A DNA stretch of 10,012 nt from an uncultured Mycoplasmatota bacterium (GTDB lineage: Bacteria; Bacillota_I; Bacilli_A; RF39; UBA660): the NCBI GenBank assembly GCA_900547995.1, contig URIY01000048.1, forward strand, positions 1-10,012, in the 5' to 3' direction. Position numbers and translations under genes: made by a program. The number at the start of each line of letters is the position of its first letter. Within the stretch, counting starts at the first letter, position 1. The notes under the pieces are model-generated. The model was not told where the DNA came from. It saw nothing but the letters and a program-made list of their open reading frames with translations, and did no database searches. Below, one piece after another: positions 1-6,819 of this stretch.

Positions 1-756
1 CATAAATTATTAATTTTTAATAAATATAAAAAAAGAAAAAATATTAATAAAATAATTATACTTATTATCTGTTTGTTTTTATCTATTATTTTTACTTTTA
101 AATTTATAAATAAAAAAGTATCACCAATATTATTTAATTATGCAGAATCTTATGTCAAAAAAATAAGTAATTTAATAATAAATAAGGCTATATCAAAGCA
201 AGTAGCAGAAGATTTGAATATTGATGATTTATTTATAATTACTAAAGATGATAGTGGACAAATTAAAACCATTGATTTTAATCCTATATTAGTTAATAAA
301 ACACTTACATTAATTACTAATAACATTCAACTTAATTTAAAGTATCTAGAGGAAGGTAAAATAGACTTAATTGAACTTCCTGATAATGTTGATATCGATT
401 TTAATGAAGATAAAATTAGTAAAGGTATTATATATGAAATACCAACAGGTGTTATATTTAATAATTCTCTTCTTTCTAATTTGGGGCCAAAAGTACCTGT
501 TAAATTAAGTATAATTGGAGATATTGTGAGCACTATAAATACAAAGGTAACGAATTATGGTATTAATAATGCAATTATAGAGGTAAGTGTACTTGTTGAA
601 GTGGAAGAGTTAGTAATACTTCCTATTACAACAAAAAAAATAAAAGTAGAAACAAGTATACCAGTTGCCATTAAATTAATACAAGGTACTGTTCCTAATT
701 ATTACTTTAATGGTATAGATAAAAATTCACCTAGCTTATCAATACCTATAGAGTAA
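1..756 (+). CDS. yunB: YunB-like sporulation protein, 5' end cut by window
   Basis: The frame is open from base 1 to TAA at 754-756 (251 codons) with no ATG in the visible 5' part, so the true start lies left of the window. A TTG at 73 lies inside the membrane segment and is not a credible start. Layout: a basic stretch (codons 1-16), one hydrophobic span (about 17-35), then a soluble domain. The conserved core includes an EIPTGVIFNN segment followed by a LGPKVPVKLS segment, both typical of the YunB family. In Bacillus subtilis yunB is a mother-cell sporulation gene under sigma E, and its loss impairs sporulation; the biochemical role is unknown. The length fits the family if only a few N-terminal residues are missing. 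The family call is from recognition of sequence pattern and is fairly sure. That this organism sporulates is an inference only. Confidence 0.85.
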   Translation, partial: HKLLIFNKYKKRKNINKIIILIICLFLSIIFTFKFINKKVSPILFNYAESYVKKISNLIINKAISKQVAEDLNIDDLFIITKDDSGQIKTIDFNPILVNKTLTLITNNIQLNLKYLEEGKIDLIELPDNVDIDFNEDKISKGIIYEIPTGVIFNNSLLSNLGPKVPVKLSIIGDIVSTINTKVTNYGINNAIIEVSVLVEVEELVILPITTKKIKVETSIPVAIKLIQGTVPNYYFNGIDKNSPSLSIPIE

Positions 757-806
757 AAATGATGTATATTTAAGTATAAATTGGTGTTTAATAAAAATAA
801 AATATA

Positions 807-815
807 TGTTATACT
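807..815 (+). promoter_or_regulatory. Extended -10 promoter for the DUF4015 gene
   Basis: TG-T-TATACT gives an extended -10 element (TG at 807-808, hexamer 810-815). No good -35 hexamer sits 16-18 bases upstream, as is common for extended -10 promoters. The expected start of transcription is near 822, just before the AGAAGG ribosome site at 827-832 and the ATG at 841. Confidence 0.55.
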
Positions 816-840
816 AATAATAGAATAGAAGGAACGCAAA

Positions 841-2538
841 ATGAAGAGAAAAATTATATGGTCAAGATTTTTAATATTAATTGCTATTGTTTTATCAATC
901 TTTTTAGGTATATATTGTATATTAAGAAAGCCTATAAAAAAAATAGTATCGAAAGATATAGAAGGCTTTATTGCCTCTAATGATATAAGTGTAAAAATAT
1001 ATGATGAAGAATTTAAAGAAAATAAAGATATTATAAGAGGTAAAAGAATTAAAATTAATGATAATGAAATAAAAGATGAAAGTGGTAAAATTTACTATAA
1101 AATAAAAGATAAAGATATAAAGGGATATATTTTAAAGGATAATTTTACTAAAGATGAAAAAGAGACTGTATTAGAAAAAGAGATGTATGTAAGAACATAT
1201 TTAACTGTATATAAGAATCTTGATAATTCAGAAATATTATCTACTATAAATAAGGGTGAAAAATTAGATATAATTGGTTTTGATAAATTATTAGATGATG
1301 GAACAGTTAATAAATATCAAATAAAATATAATGATATTACAGGATATGTATATGGTAAATATTTAGTTAAAACAAAAGAAGAGGCTCTTCTTAATTATGA
1401 TGAAGATGGATTATATCAAAAACATTTAAATTGTAATGATGTATATGATATTGGGACAGCTGGTAATTTAGATTTTTATCCTGTTAATAAACCAAAATTT
1501 GAAAATAATGTTATGCCATCTGAAGTTAGAGCCTTATATTTAAATTCTGGTGTTATATCAAATGTTGATAAATATATAGAACTTGCTAAAAAAACAGATA
1601 TTAACGCTTTTGTTGTAGATATAAAAGATAATACGGCTCCAGGATATGAATCACCAGTTATGCAAAAATATTCCAAAACAAGTTATGATAGAGCCATAAA
1701 TAGTTTTGAAAACTATCAAAAAGCCATAAAGAAAATAAAAGATGCTGGCTTTTATGTTATTGGAAGAATAACTGTGTTTAAAGATTCTTACTTTGTAACT
1801 GATCATCCTGAAACAGCTATTATTGATACATCAACGAATAAACCATTTTTACATAATGGCTCATATTGGCCAAGTGCGTTTAATAGATTAGTTTGGGAAT
1901 ATAATGTTGAACTTGCTAAAGAAGCTGTAACGGAAATGGGATTTAATGAAATACAATTTGATTATGTACGTTTTCCAGATAGAACATATAGTTATGAAAA
2001 AAGTGGAGAAATCAGTATGCAGAATACATATGGTGAAGAAAAGGCTCAAGCAATACAAAAATTTTTAATGTATGCAAGTGATGAAATTCATAGTGTAGGT
2101 GCCTATATATCTGCTGATGTTTTTGGTGAATCTGCTCATAACTATGTAACAGGCTATGGTCAATACTGGCCAGCCATATCCAATGTTGTTGATGTTATAA
2201 GTGCTATGCCATATCCTGATCATTTTGGTGCCCATGAATATGGTATATCAGAAGTTGTTTGGACAGTACCATATAAATTATTTAAAGAGTGGGGCGAATA
2301 CGTTGTAAATAGACAAAATAGTATTCCAACTCCTGCTGTGGTTAGAACGTGGATTCAATGTTATGATGCAACTAAAACGCCTAAAATAACATATGATGTA
2401 TCAAAAATAGAAGAACAAATAAAAGGACTTGTTGATTCTAATTTAACAGGTGGATATATGACATGGAATGCTGGTTCAAGTTTATCTAAATATGAAAGTG
2501 TAAAAGATGCATTTAAGGAGTATGTGACTAATGAATAA
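841..2538 (+). CDS. Membrane-anchored DUF4015-type putative glycoside hydrolase with SH3-like repeats
   Basis: 565 aa. An N-terminal basic stretch and one hydrophobic span (about residues 9-27) anchor it in the membrane; Cys26 does not sit in a proper lipobox, so a lipoprotein is unlikely. Residues about 40-100 and 105-180 look like two bacterial SH3-type wall-binding modules, with recurring YKIKDKDIKGYI and YQIKYNDITGYV elements. The C-terminal domain, from about 229 (VRALYLNSGVIS) to 560, matches the DUF4015 putative glycosyl hydrolase family (TIM-barrel fold). It has the conserved QFDYVRFP strand (372-379, acidic Asp374) and a late GGYMTWNAG strand. A role in cell-wall or surface-polysaccharide cleavage outside the membrane is inferred; the substrate is unknown. 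ATG is preceded by AGAAGG at 827-832. It overlaps the next gene by 8 bases, so the two are co-translated. Confidence 0.85.
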   Translation: MKRKIIWSRFLILIAIVLSIFLGIYCILRKPIKKIVSKDIEGFIASNDISVKIYDEEFKENKDIIRGKRIKINDNEIKDESGKIYYKIKDKDIKGYILKDNFTKDEKETVLEKEMYVRTYLTVYKNLDNSEILSTINKGEKLDIIGFDKLLDDGTVNKYQIKYNDITGYVYGKYLVKTKEEALLNYDEDGLYQKHLNCNDVYDIGTAGNLDFYPVNKPKFENNVMPSEVRALYLNSGVISNVDKYIELAKKTDINAFVVDIKDNTAPGYESPVMQKYSKTSYDRAINSFENYQKAIKKIKDAGFYVIGRITVFKDSYFVTDHPETAIIDTSTNKPFLHNGSYWPSAFNRLVWEYNVELAKEAVTEMGFNEIQFDYVRFPDRTYSYEKSGEISMQNTYGEEKAQAIQKFLMYASDEIHSVGAYISADVFGESAHNYVTGYGQYWPAISNVVDVISAMPYPDHFGAHEYGISEVVWTVPYKLFKEWGEYVVNRQNSIPTPAVVRTWIQCYDATKTPKITYDVSKIEEQIKGLVDSNLTGGYMTWNAGSSLSKYESVKDAFKEYVTNE

Positions 2539-2818
2539 AGTATATAAAATAAATGAATTAAATTATGAACTAATTGAAAACTATAAAGAAGGATTTATAT
2601 ATGAAGATGTCTTAAATAAAGCAACCGATTACTTCAATGATTTTGATTACATAGTAGGTGACTGGTCATATGGTAAACTTAGATTAAAAGGGTTTTGTGA
2701 TAAAAGTAATAAATTAATTAAAAAGTATAATGATATTACTAATTATAAACAATATATAAAAGATGAGTGTGCATATGATTGTAAATATTTTGTTTTAAAG
2801 AAAAAAGAAACTGTTTAA
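2531..2818 (+). CDS. yutD: YutD family protein (DUF1027-like)
   Basis: 95 aa, close to the roughly 100-aa YutD family. The family hallmark, FDYIVGDWSYGKLRLKGF, is at 38-55, and the C-terminal part holds CAYDC (Cys80, Cys84) followed by KYFVLKK. The function of YutD is not established; it is a small soluble protein widespread in Bacilli. The start codon lies inside the end of the DUF4015 gene (8-base overlap), with AAGGAG at 2515-2520 as ribosome site. In Bacillus subtilis yutD maps close to yunB, so finding both genes 1.8 kb apart here fits a conserved but rearranged neighbourhood. The stop codon lies inside the loop of the following terminator hairpin. Confidence 0.88.
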   Translation: MNKVYKINELNYELIENYKEGFIYEDVLNKATDYFNDFDYIVGDWSYGKLRLKGFCDKSNKLIKKYNDITNYKQYIKDECAYDCKYFVLKKKETV

Positions 2819-2833
2819 TAATGGTTTCTTTCT
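2804..2833 (+). terminator. Weak intrinsic terminator after yutD
   Basis: Inverted repeat AAAGAAAC (2804-2811) / GTTTCTTT (2824-2831), 8 bp, possibly lengthened inward by two G-U pairs. A T-rich tail broken by C and G follows. The stem overlaps the last codons of yutD. The stem is AT-rich and the T-run interrupted, so strength is doubtful. Confidence 0.5.
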
Positions 2834-2850
2834 TTGAATTAATTAAATTA

Positions 2851-2879
2851 TTGACAAGCATATTTTCTTATGATATATA
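2851..2879 (+). promoter_or_regulatory. Near-consensus sigma-A promoter for the zinc-ribbon gene
   Basis: A perfect TTGACA -35 (2851-2856), exactly 17 bases of spacer, then TATATA -10 (2874-2879) with TG at 2871-2872, which makes it extended as well. Transcription should start near 2886, leaving a leader of about 37 bases before the ATG at 2923. This is the best-formed promoter in the window. Confidence 0.85.
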
Positions 2880-2922
2880 AGTTATATAAAAAAATTATTA
2901 AAAAGGAATTTGGTGATGTTAA

Positions 2923-3996
2923 ATGAAATGTCCAAAATGTGGCTATGAACAACCAGAAAGTTCATATTGTAGAAGTTGTTTTAATAAAATTGAAAAGGAT
3001 ATTTATTTTGAAATAACTCCAACATATGATTTTAAGTATATGGCTCTTCCTTCAATTATAGTTGAGGGAGTGGTTACATTATTTGTTTCCTTAGTCTTTT
3101 TATTTTTCCCTATCGTATCTATTATAATGCTTATTTGTGGTATAATTGCAATTACAATAAATATAAAATGTCAAAAAAAACACTATGAGAAGAATATATA
3201 TTCATTTGATAATGAAAAAGTAAGGTGCACAAATATATCAAAAAATAAAATAAAAAAGGAAATGAAATATTCCGAAATAACAGGAATAGAATATAAGCAA
3301 TCATCACTTCAAAGGCATCATAATTTAGGTAATATTATTTTACATAATGATGTCACTGTAAATGGTAACAGTGAAATAATGATGAGAGATGTTCCTAATC
3401 CTATGGAATATTATAATAAAATAAAAGATGTTATTGGAATGGATAAAAGTGATGTTGATCAAAATGATAGTAATATTGTTTATCAATTGTTACCTAAATT
3501 TAATTTTATTTATAAAGCATTAAGTACTATATATATTTTTATTTTATTTGCCTTTTTTGCATATGTAGAAATGGCTTATAATCGCAATAATGAAACTCAT
3601 TATGTAAATTATAAAATATATTTTATAATTATGACTATACTATTTATTTTTATGATAATATATTATTTCTTAGAAAAAGAGCAATTTAAAAAAATAAAAT
3701 ATGATTTTTATTCTTATAAATATATATATACTAATGATTTTTGGGGTAAATATATAAAAGAAATAAAGTATAAAGATATTGAGGATGTTTTTGTAAAACA
3801 GAACTCTATACAAAAATTATTTCATTTAGGAACAATAAAAATGATTACTAAAATTTCAAGGTTAGTAGAAACAAAGCATGGAATAAATATTGTTAAAGAT
3901 AATGTTTCAATAAATTCTATACAAAATGTTCAAAAAGAATATGAAAAAATTATAGAAATAGTTGATAATGCGAAATATAATATGGAAAATAACTAA
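2923..3996 (+). CDS. Zinc-ribbon membrane protein with duplicated membrane/PH-like unit
   Basis: 357 aa. The N-terminus is a short zinc ribbon with Cys3, Cys6, Cys16 and Cys19. The rest is two tandem copies of one unit. Each begins with a P-x-aromatic-x-F-x-Y-x-A-L lead-in (33-42 and 191-200), has two membrane spans (about 43-80, and 198-217 with 231-250), then a beta-rich cytoplasmic domain like bacterial PH domains (about 85-170 and 255-347). Within the PH-like parts, 112-140 aligns without gaps to 279-307 with 12 of 29 identities by eye. Proteins of this design are uncharacterised; a membrane-associated sensing or scaffold role is a guess. ATG is set by GGTGAT at 2912-2917, five bases upstream. 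It has its own strong promoter and stands as a separate unit. The zinc ribbon and duplication are seen directly; the PH assignment is from pattern and is moderate. Confidence 0.75.
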   Translation: MKCPKCGYEQPESSYCRSCFNKIEKDIYFEITPTYDFKYMALPSIIVEGVVTLFVSLVFLFFPIVSIIMLICGIIAITINIKCQKKHYEKNIYSFDNEKVRCTNISKNKIKKEMKYSEITGIEYKQSSLQRHHNLGNIILHNDVTVNGNSEIMMRDVPNPMEYYNKIKDVIGMDKSDVDQNDSNIVYQLLPKFNFIYKALSTIYIFILFAFFAYVEMAYNRNNETHYVNYKIYFIIMTILFIFMIIYYFLEKEQFKKIKYDFYSYKYIYTNDFWGKYIKEIKYKDIEDVFVKQNSIQKLFHLGTIKMITKISRLVETKHGINIVKDNVSINSIQNVQKEYEKIIEIVDNAKYNMENN

Positions 3997-4005
3997 TTTT
4001 CATAT
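3980..4005 (+). other. Hairpin over the stop codon of the zinc-ribbon gene
   Basis: ATATGGAAAAT (3980-3990) pairs with ATTTTCATAT (3996-4005) with one bulged G; the TAA stop lies in the loop region. There is no U-run after it, so it is at best a weak terminator or an mRNA 3' stabiliser. A possible extended -10 (TG at 4012-4013, then TTATAT at 4015-4020) follows for the next gene but has no clear -35. Confidence 0.25.
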
Positions 4006-4045
4006 TATTATTGATTATATAAATTATTAGAAAGAAGTGAAGAAG

Positions 4046-4435
4046 ATGTCTACAATTTTTTTATCACAGGAATACGTTGCTTTAGTACTTATAAAAGGTA
4101 AAGAAAATATTTTTAGTGAAAATTTTATCACGATAAGTGAGCTTAATCAATTCAGTTATTATATGCAAAAAGAATTTAATAAAAATGTGGTAAATGTTGT
4201 TATTTCTACAGGAAAATTTAATAGAGAAGATTTTAATATAATAAATGGTATTATTACTATAAAAGAGGAAAATATATATAATTTAAACACAGTTCCTGTG
4301 GATATTTATAAAATATTAACAGATAAAAATTTAATTATTAACTTTTTTAAACAATTAGAAGAAGAAAAGATAACTAAATTAAATCGAATGCAACTAGAAA
4401 GTGGAAAAGTAAAGAGATTAAAATTAAATAATTAA
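4046..4435 (+). CDS. Orphan hypothetical protein, 129 aa
   Basis: I do not recognise this protein. It opens MSTIFLSQEYVALVLIKGKE, predicted beta-rich, with an alternating strand-like middle (VVNVVISTG at about 50-58, then IINGIITIKEENIY), and ends in a charged helical tail from about residue 92 (LTDKNLIINFF). No signal peptide or membrane span is visible. A GTG at 4037 is also in frame, but ATG at 4046 is preferred because GAAGTGA at 4034-4040 sits five bases upstream as ribosome site. The key oddity is downstream: the segment encoding LTDKNLIIN is repeated with 30 identical bases at 4681-4710 in a broken copy. The gene sits between a conserved-looking membrane protein gene and a decayed stretch, so it may be a survivor of a lost accessory cassette. 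Coding is supported by a clean frame and ribosome site; function is unknown. Confidence 0.6.
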   Translation: MSTIFLSQEYVALVLIKGKENIFSENFITISELNQFSYYMQKEFNKNVVNVVISTGKFNREDFNIINGIITIKEENIYNLNTVPVDIYKILTDKNLIINFFKQLEEEKITKLNRMQLESGKVKRLKLNN

Positions 4436-4464
4436 GTTATATATTATGGTTGTATTTTGAAAAA

Positions 4465-4500
4465 TCATCATTTAACCGAAAAAAAATCATCATTTAACCG
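4465..4500. repeat. 22-bp tandem direct repeat, about 1.7 copies
   Basis: TCATCATTTAACCG occurs at 4465-4478 and again at 4487-4500, separated by an 8-A tract and followed by 5 more A, which gives a 22-base period (two helical turns). It lies just upstream of the promoter of the dead ATPase stub. It could be an operator pair or a scar of duplication; nothing else in the window carries it. Confidence 0.6.
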
Positions 4501-4506
4501 AAAAAT

Positions 4507-4535
4507 TTGATAATTATTAAAAAAAAGTGTATACA
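4507..4535 (+). promoter_or_regulatory. Promoter of the dead ATPase stub
   Basis: TTGATA (4507-4512), 17-base spacer, TATACA (4530-4535). Transcription would start near 4542, just ahead of a strong AGGAGGT ribosome site at 4546-4552 and ATG at 4559. The expression signals look intact although the gene is destroyed. Confidence 0.55.
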
Positions 4536-4558
4536 TTATAAATGTAGGAGGTAATTCG

Positions 4559-4673
4559 ATGAAAGAATATAGAGAGAATTGCTGATAAAATACTTGCAAA
4601 AAAATTAAAAGGTAAAGGTGCTGTTTTAATTTAAGAACCAAAATGGTGCGGAAAAACAATGAAAGAAAAGTAG
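4559..4673 (+). pseudogene. Decayed N-terminal stub of an AAA / DUF4143-type ATPase
   Basis: A strong ribosome site (AGGAGGT, 4546-4552, six bases before ATG) opens a frame that begins MKEYR and runs into TGA at 4583. Moving to the next frame from 4578 gives IADKILAKKLKGKGAVLI, a TAA at 4632, then EPKWCGKTMKEK and TAG at 4671. Known ATP-binding proteins of the AAA superfamily with a DUF4143 tail begin in just this way, with VLIEGPKWCGKT as their Walker A. The differences from that pattern are one frameshift (net one base too many or two too few), GAA to TAA, and GGA to GAA. Only about 38 codons of a gene normally near 400 codons remain; the rest is gone and the join runs straight into the copy of the neighbouring orphan gene. 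The family assignment rests on the short but distinctive P-loop region. Confidence 0.7.
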
Positions 4674-4681
4674 TTAAGTGA

Positions 4682-4774
4682 TTAACAGATAAAAATTTAA
4701 TTATTAACTTATTTAAGTAGTTAAAAGAAGAAAATAGTAAATTACAAGAAATACTTATTAGTAATAAAAATTAG
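4682..4774 (+). pseudogene. Broken copy of the 3' end of the orphan gene
   Basis: Bases 4681-4710 are identical to 4315-4344 of the orphan gene, and similarity continues for about 25 bases. Translated from 4682 it reads LTDKNLIINLFK, TAG at 4718-4720, then LKEENSKLQEILISNKN and TAG at 4772. The functional copy has Gln where the first TAG stands, consistent with CAG to TAG. After the shared part the two tails differ, so this piece may come from a paralogue with another C-terminus instead of a recent duplication. No start codon or ribosome site serves it. It is immediately followed by a terminator. Confidence 0.7.
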
Positions 4775-4795
4775 ATTAATTTCTAATTTTTTTTT
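4766..4795 (+). terminator. Intrinsic terminator upstream of prfB
   Basis: AAAAATTAGA (4766-4775) and TCTAATTTTT (4782-4791) are perfect inverted repeats with a 6-base loop, running into a T-run to 4795. The stem is AT-rich but long. It closes the decayed stretch and insulates prfB from it. Confidence 0.65.
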
Positions 4796-4811
4796 AAATT
4801 TCTTATTCTCA

Positions 4812-4820
4812 TGTTATAAT
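4812..4820 (+). promoter_or_regulatory. Extended -10 promoter for prfB
   Basis: TG-T-TATAAT (TG 4812-4813, perfect hexamer 4815-4820). There is no -35 match at the right spacing (4792-4797 is TTTTAA). Expected start of transcription near 4827, which would leave only about 10 bases before ATG 4837. Confidence 0.65.
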
Positions 4821-4836
4821 GATTATGGTGATTATG

Positions 4837-5932
4837 ATGGAACAAAATATGTTACTTATGGAATACAACAAATATAGTGAAAAGATAGAAGAATTATGGA
4901 GGTTACTTTGACACTGAAAGTAAACTTAATGAAATAAAATCTTTTGAAGAAGAAATGTTAAAAGAAGACTTTTGGGATAACAGACGTGATGCTGAAAAGA
5001 AGATTAATAATATAAATTATTTAAAAGAAATAACAAGTACAATTATAGATTTAAAGAAACAGGTAAATAATAATATAGAATTATTAAAAGAAAATAATTT
5101 GGATGAAGAATTACTTAATATGATTAATGATGATAGTAATAGTATTAAAGAAAAAATAGATAATTTAAATATTAAATTATTATTAAGTGGTAAATTTGAC
5201 AAGAATGATTGTATTTTAGAAATACATCCTGGAGCCGGTGGTACTGAATCACAAGATTGGGCTCAAATGTTAGAAAGAATGTATTTAAGATATGCAGAAA
5301 AACATGGTTATAAATATGAAATAATAGATGAACAAATAGGAGAAGAGGCAGGTATTAAGTCCGTAGCATTCATTATTCATGGTTTATATGCTTATGGATA
5401 TTTAAAATGCGAAAAAGGTGTTCACCGATTAGTTAGATTATCACCATTTGATTCAAATAATAGAAGACATACTTCTTTTGCCTCTGTTGATGTAACACCA
5501 ATCTTTGAAACATCCGAAATTAATATCGAAATTAATCCAAATGATTTAAAAATTGATGTATATCGTAGTAGTGGATGTGGAGGACAAGGTGTAAATACAA
5601 CAGATTCTGCTGTTAGAATAACACATTTACCTACTAAAATTGTTGTAACTTGTCAAAATGAAAGAAGTCAAATTCAAAATAAGGAAAGAGCCTTAGAAGT
5701 ATTAAAAAGTAAATTATATAAATTAGAATTAGATAAAAGAAATCAAGATTTAAAAGTAATTAAAGGTGAATTATCAGATATAAATTTTGGATCACAAATA
5801 AGAAGTTATGTTATGCATCCATATTCTCTTGTTAAGGATAATAGAACAGGTACAGAAACAAGTAATGTACAAAAAGTATTAGATGGTGATTTAGATATGT
5901 TTATAAATGATAATTTAAAGAAAGGTTGTTAG
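4837..5932 (+). CDS. prfB: Peptide chain release factor 2, with programmed +1 frameshift
   Basis: The gene is read in two frames. Codons 1-24 run from ATG 4837 (ribosome site GGTGAT at 4827-4832) to CTT at 4906-4908, followed by in-frame TGA. A +1 shift on CTT-TGA-C resumes at GAC 4910 and continues to TAG at 5930-5932, for a total of 364 aa, the usual RF2 length. A frame started at the internal ATG 4955 would give a falsely short 325-aa product. In full numbering, SPF (202-204) is the RF2 stop-recognition tripeptide for UGA/UAA, and GGQ (248-250) is the peptidyl-tRNA hydrolysis loop in the ribosomal peptidyl transferase centre. HPGAGGTESQDWA marks the domain 2 start. Low RF2 slows termination at the internal UGA and favours the shift, giving autoregulation. 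Having RF2 shows that UGA is a genuine stop here. Confidence 0.97.
4898..4912 (+). promoter_or_regulatory. prfB programmed +1 frameshift signal
   Basis: Internal Shine-Dalgarno GGAGG (4898-4902), a three-base spacer TTA, then the slippery CTT (4906-4908), TGA (4909-4911) and C (4912). The spacing and the C after UGA, which weakens termination, are the same as in the classical bacterial prfB site. Confidence 0.95.
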
Positions 5933-5934
5933 TT

Positions 5935-6816
5935 ATGTTTTTTAAGAAAAAGAAAGTTTTTGATGATAACTTTATTAAAAATATTAATAAAAAGGGAAGA
6001 ATAATTAGAGCAGCACAGTTCTTAACTGGTGTAACAATTGTTGCCTTAGCATTTAATCTTTTAGTTTTACCAAGTAAAATAGTATATGGTATGAATGGTG
6101 TTGGTGTAATGCTAAATTCCATTTATGGTATTGACCCATCAATTGTTATATTAATCGGTTCATCAATATTATTAATACTTAGTTATTTTACATTAGGAAA
6201 GATGAAAACGATTAATTCTATTTTAGGTACGTTATCAGTTCCTATTTTAATAAAATTAACCGAAAATATTAATCACTATGTTGTTATAAATCAAGATGAT
6301 TCCTTATTAATTGTTTTAATGGGAGCAGCTTTAACAGGATTTGGTTTAGGACTTGTTTTTAAATCAGGATTTAGTACAGGTGGAACAGATATTTTAAATC
6401 AAATTGTTTCTAAATATTTTAAGATGTCTTTAGGAAATGCAATGTTTTTTACAGATGGATTAATAATTGTTTGCGGAATATTTGTATTTGGTTGGACTAA
6501 TTTTATGTATTCTATTTTATCATTATATATAATAAGTATTATGACGGATAAGGTTGTACTTGGAATATCTAATTCTAAAGCCTTTTATATTATTACCGAA
6601 CATGAAACAGATGTTAAAAGATTTATTACACAATATTTAAATCATGGAGTAACAGTATTTGATGTAAGAGGTGGTTATACTGGTAATAATAAAAAGATGA
6701 TTATGTGCATAATACCTACGAAGGAGTATTATTTATTTAAAGAAGGAATTAGTAATATTGATCCAAATGCTTTTTTTGTTGTAACGGATTCTTATGAGGT
6801 ATCGGGAGGAGCATAA
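5935..6816 (+). CDS. YitT family integral membrane protein (DUF161/DUF2179)
   Basis: 293 aa from ATG 5935; a TTG at 5926 is in frame but overlaps prfB and is less likely. AAAGG at 5921-5925, inside the end of prfB, can serve as ribosome site. The start lies two bases after the prfB stop, so the genes are co-transcribed. A basic N-terminus (KKKK) is followed by about five hydrophobic spans (roughly 25-46, 66-87, 93-108, 122-143, 170-206), with the family signature GFSTGGTDI at 145-153. The C-terminal cytoplasmic DUF2179 domain (about 213-290) contains GVTVFDVRGGYTG, typical of YitT proteins. Function is not established; members include B. subtilis YitT and YvjA, and I recall yvjA lying between prfB and ftsE there, which fits this layout. 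Confidence 0.93.
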   Translation: MFFKKKKVFDDNFIKNINKKGRIIRAAQFLTGVTIVALAFNLLVLPSKIVYGMNGVGVMLNSIYGIDPSIVILIGSSILLILSYFTLGKMKTINSILGTLSVPILIKLTENINHYVVINQDDSLLIVLMGAALTGFGLGLVFKSGFSTGGTDILNQIVSKYFKMSLGNAMFFTDGLIIVCGIFVFGWTNFMYSILSLYIISIMTDKVVLGISNSKAFYIITEHETDVKRFITQYLNHGVTVFDVRGGYTGNNKKMIMCIIPTKEYYLFKEGISNIDPNAFFVVTDSYEVSGGA

Positions 6817-6819
6817 AAA

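Noticed and set aside
327..533. Antisense open frames under yunB and other genes (also 1476-1676, 5017-5202, 5901-6122, 8006-8320, 9532-9768)
   Set aside because: They lie opposite well-supported genes, lack ribosome sites and show low-complexity hydrophobic translations expected of AT-rich complements.
4465..4500. CRISPR-like array
   Set aside because: Only two short copies separated by an A-tract, with no spacers and no cas genes.
4468..4659. Minus-strand frame of 63 codons across the decayed stretch
   Set aside because: It is the complement of the + strand ATPase stub and the tandem repeat; no ribosome site or recognisable domain.
4909..4911. UGA read as tryptophan (Mollicutes code)
   Set aside because: RF2 is present, TGA ends ftsX and the HAD frame, Trp is encoded by TGG, and the UGA here is the standard prfB recoding site.
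5926..5934. TTG start for the YitT gene overlapping prfB
   Set aside because: ATG 5935 is three codons on, gives the expected basic N-terminus and has AAAGG at a workable distance.
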